In this document: positions 63,801 to 64,000 of the stretch, in pieces
How positions within the stretch are numbered: position 1 is the stretch's first letter
How the letters are laid out: each line of letters begins with the position of its first letter
From: Mycteria americana
Taxonomy: Eukaryota > Chordata > Aves > Ciconiiformes > Ciconiidae
DNA length: 64,000 bases
NCBI RefSeq assembly: GCF_035582795.1
Contig: NC_134370.1
Coordinates: 42,581,501-42,645,500, forward strand
Reading direction: 5' to 3'
Translations under genes and position numbers: made by a program
The notes under the pieces: generated by a model
The model's input: only the letters and a program-made list of their open reading frames with translations
Told to the model about the DNA's origin: nothing
Databases searched by the model: none

Positions 63801-64000
63801 GCAGAGACTGAGGAGCCCTCACCCCTGGCACCTTATCCCCAAGTGACATGTCTCCAGGGTTGTGTGGTCAAGCTGTGGCTCTGGAGAAAAAGCTATTAGC
63901 AATTGGTCCTTCCTGATGTATTTTATACACCTGTAAAGAACAGGTGAAATGTAGCCTGTTGTCAAGGGATGAGCACAGAAGAGGTGTCACTGACAACACC
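57829..64000 (+). other. TUBGCP2: TUBGCP2 last intron (incomplete), nothing else recognised
   Basis: It opens with a GTGAGC donor. No exon, CR1 end or RNA gene was recognised on either strand in over 6 kb. It probably continues to the terminal exon beyond the window. Confidence 0.5.

Overview
The window is vertebrate nuclear DNA, most likely from a bird. The evidence is compact GC-rich spliced genes, many CR1 LINE 3' ends with the avian-type short terminal repeat (ATTCTGTGATTCTGTGA), and a gene neighbourhood matching human 10q26.3. Reading frames and splice junctions could be followed exon by exon for most genes.

Layout: 1-968 is a CR1 LINE 3' end. 1851-2279 holds the last two exons of a LIPA-like acid lipase (+). 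4173-7116 is PAOX (+, 7 exons). About 7183-8501 looks like an LTR-type fossil. 8598-8846 is a small unrecognised ORF (-), head to head with MTG1 (+, 9027-11771, 11 exons). SPRN (-, CDS 12521-12910) converges on MTG1. ECHS1 (+, 14165-16181, 8 exons) follows, then PRAP1 (-, 16844-17806, 3 exons). 18.3-22.7 kb is gene-free, with TG-rich and pyrimidine-rich simple sequence. ZNF511 (-, 23054-28034, 6 exons) shares a short bidirectional promoter with TUBGCP2 (+). TUBGCP2 has its ATG at 29297 and 16 coding exons to 57828. Its last exon is not seen, and 57829-64000 reads as intron.

The genes do not form one pathway. They cover polyamine oxidation (PAOX), mitochondrial ribosome assembly (MTG1), mitochondrial fatty-acid beta-oxidation (ECHS1), intestinal lipid handling (PRAP1), a prion-like membrane protein (SPRN), a zinc-finger protein (ZNF511) and microtubule nucleation (TUBGCP2). 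They are an ancient synteny block. Compared with the human order as I recall it, the PAOX-MTG1-SPRN segment is inverted relative to ECHS1, FUOM is absent between ECHS1 and PRAP1, and CALY is not visible between PRAP1 and ZNF511.

The most notable points are an apparent AT-AC (U12-type) intron in MTG1 that alone restores the conserved reading frame, a divergent three-exon bird PRAP1, a perfect 27-bp inverted repeat inside the ORF upstream of MTG1, and a LIPA-like lipase abutting PAOX. I did not find a wholly new multi-gene system.
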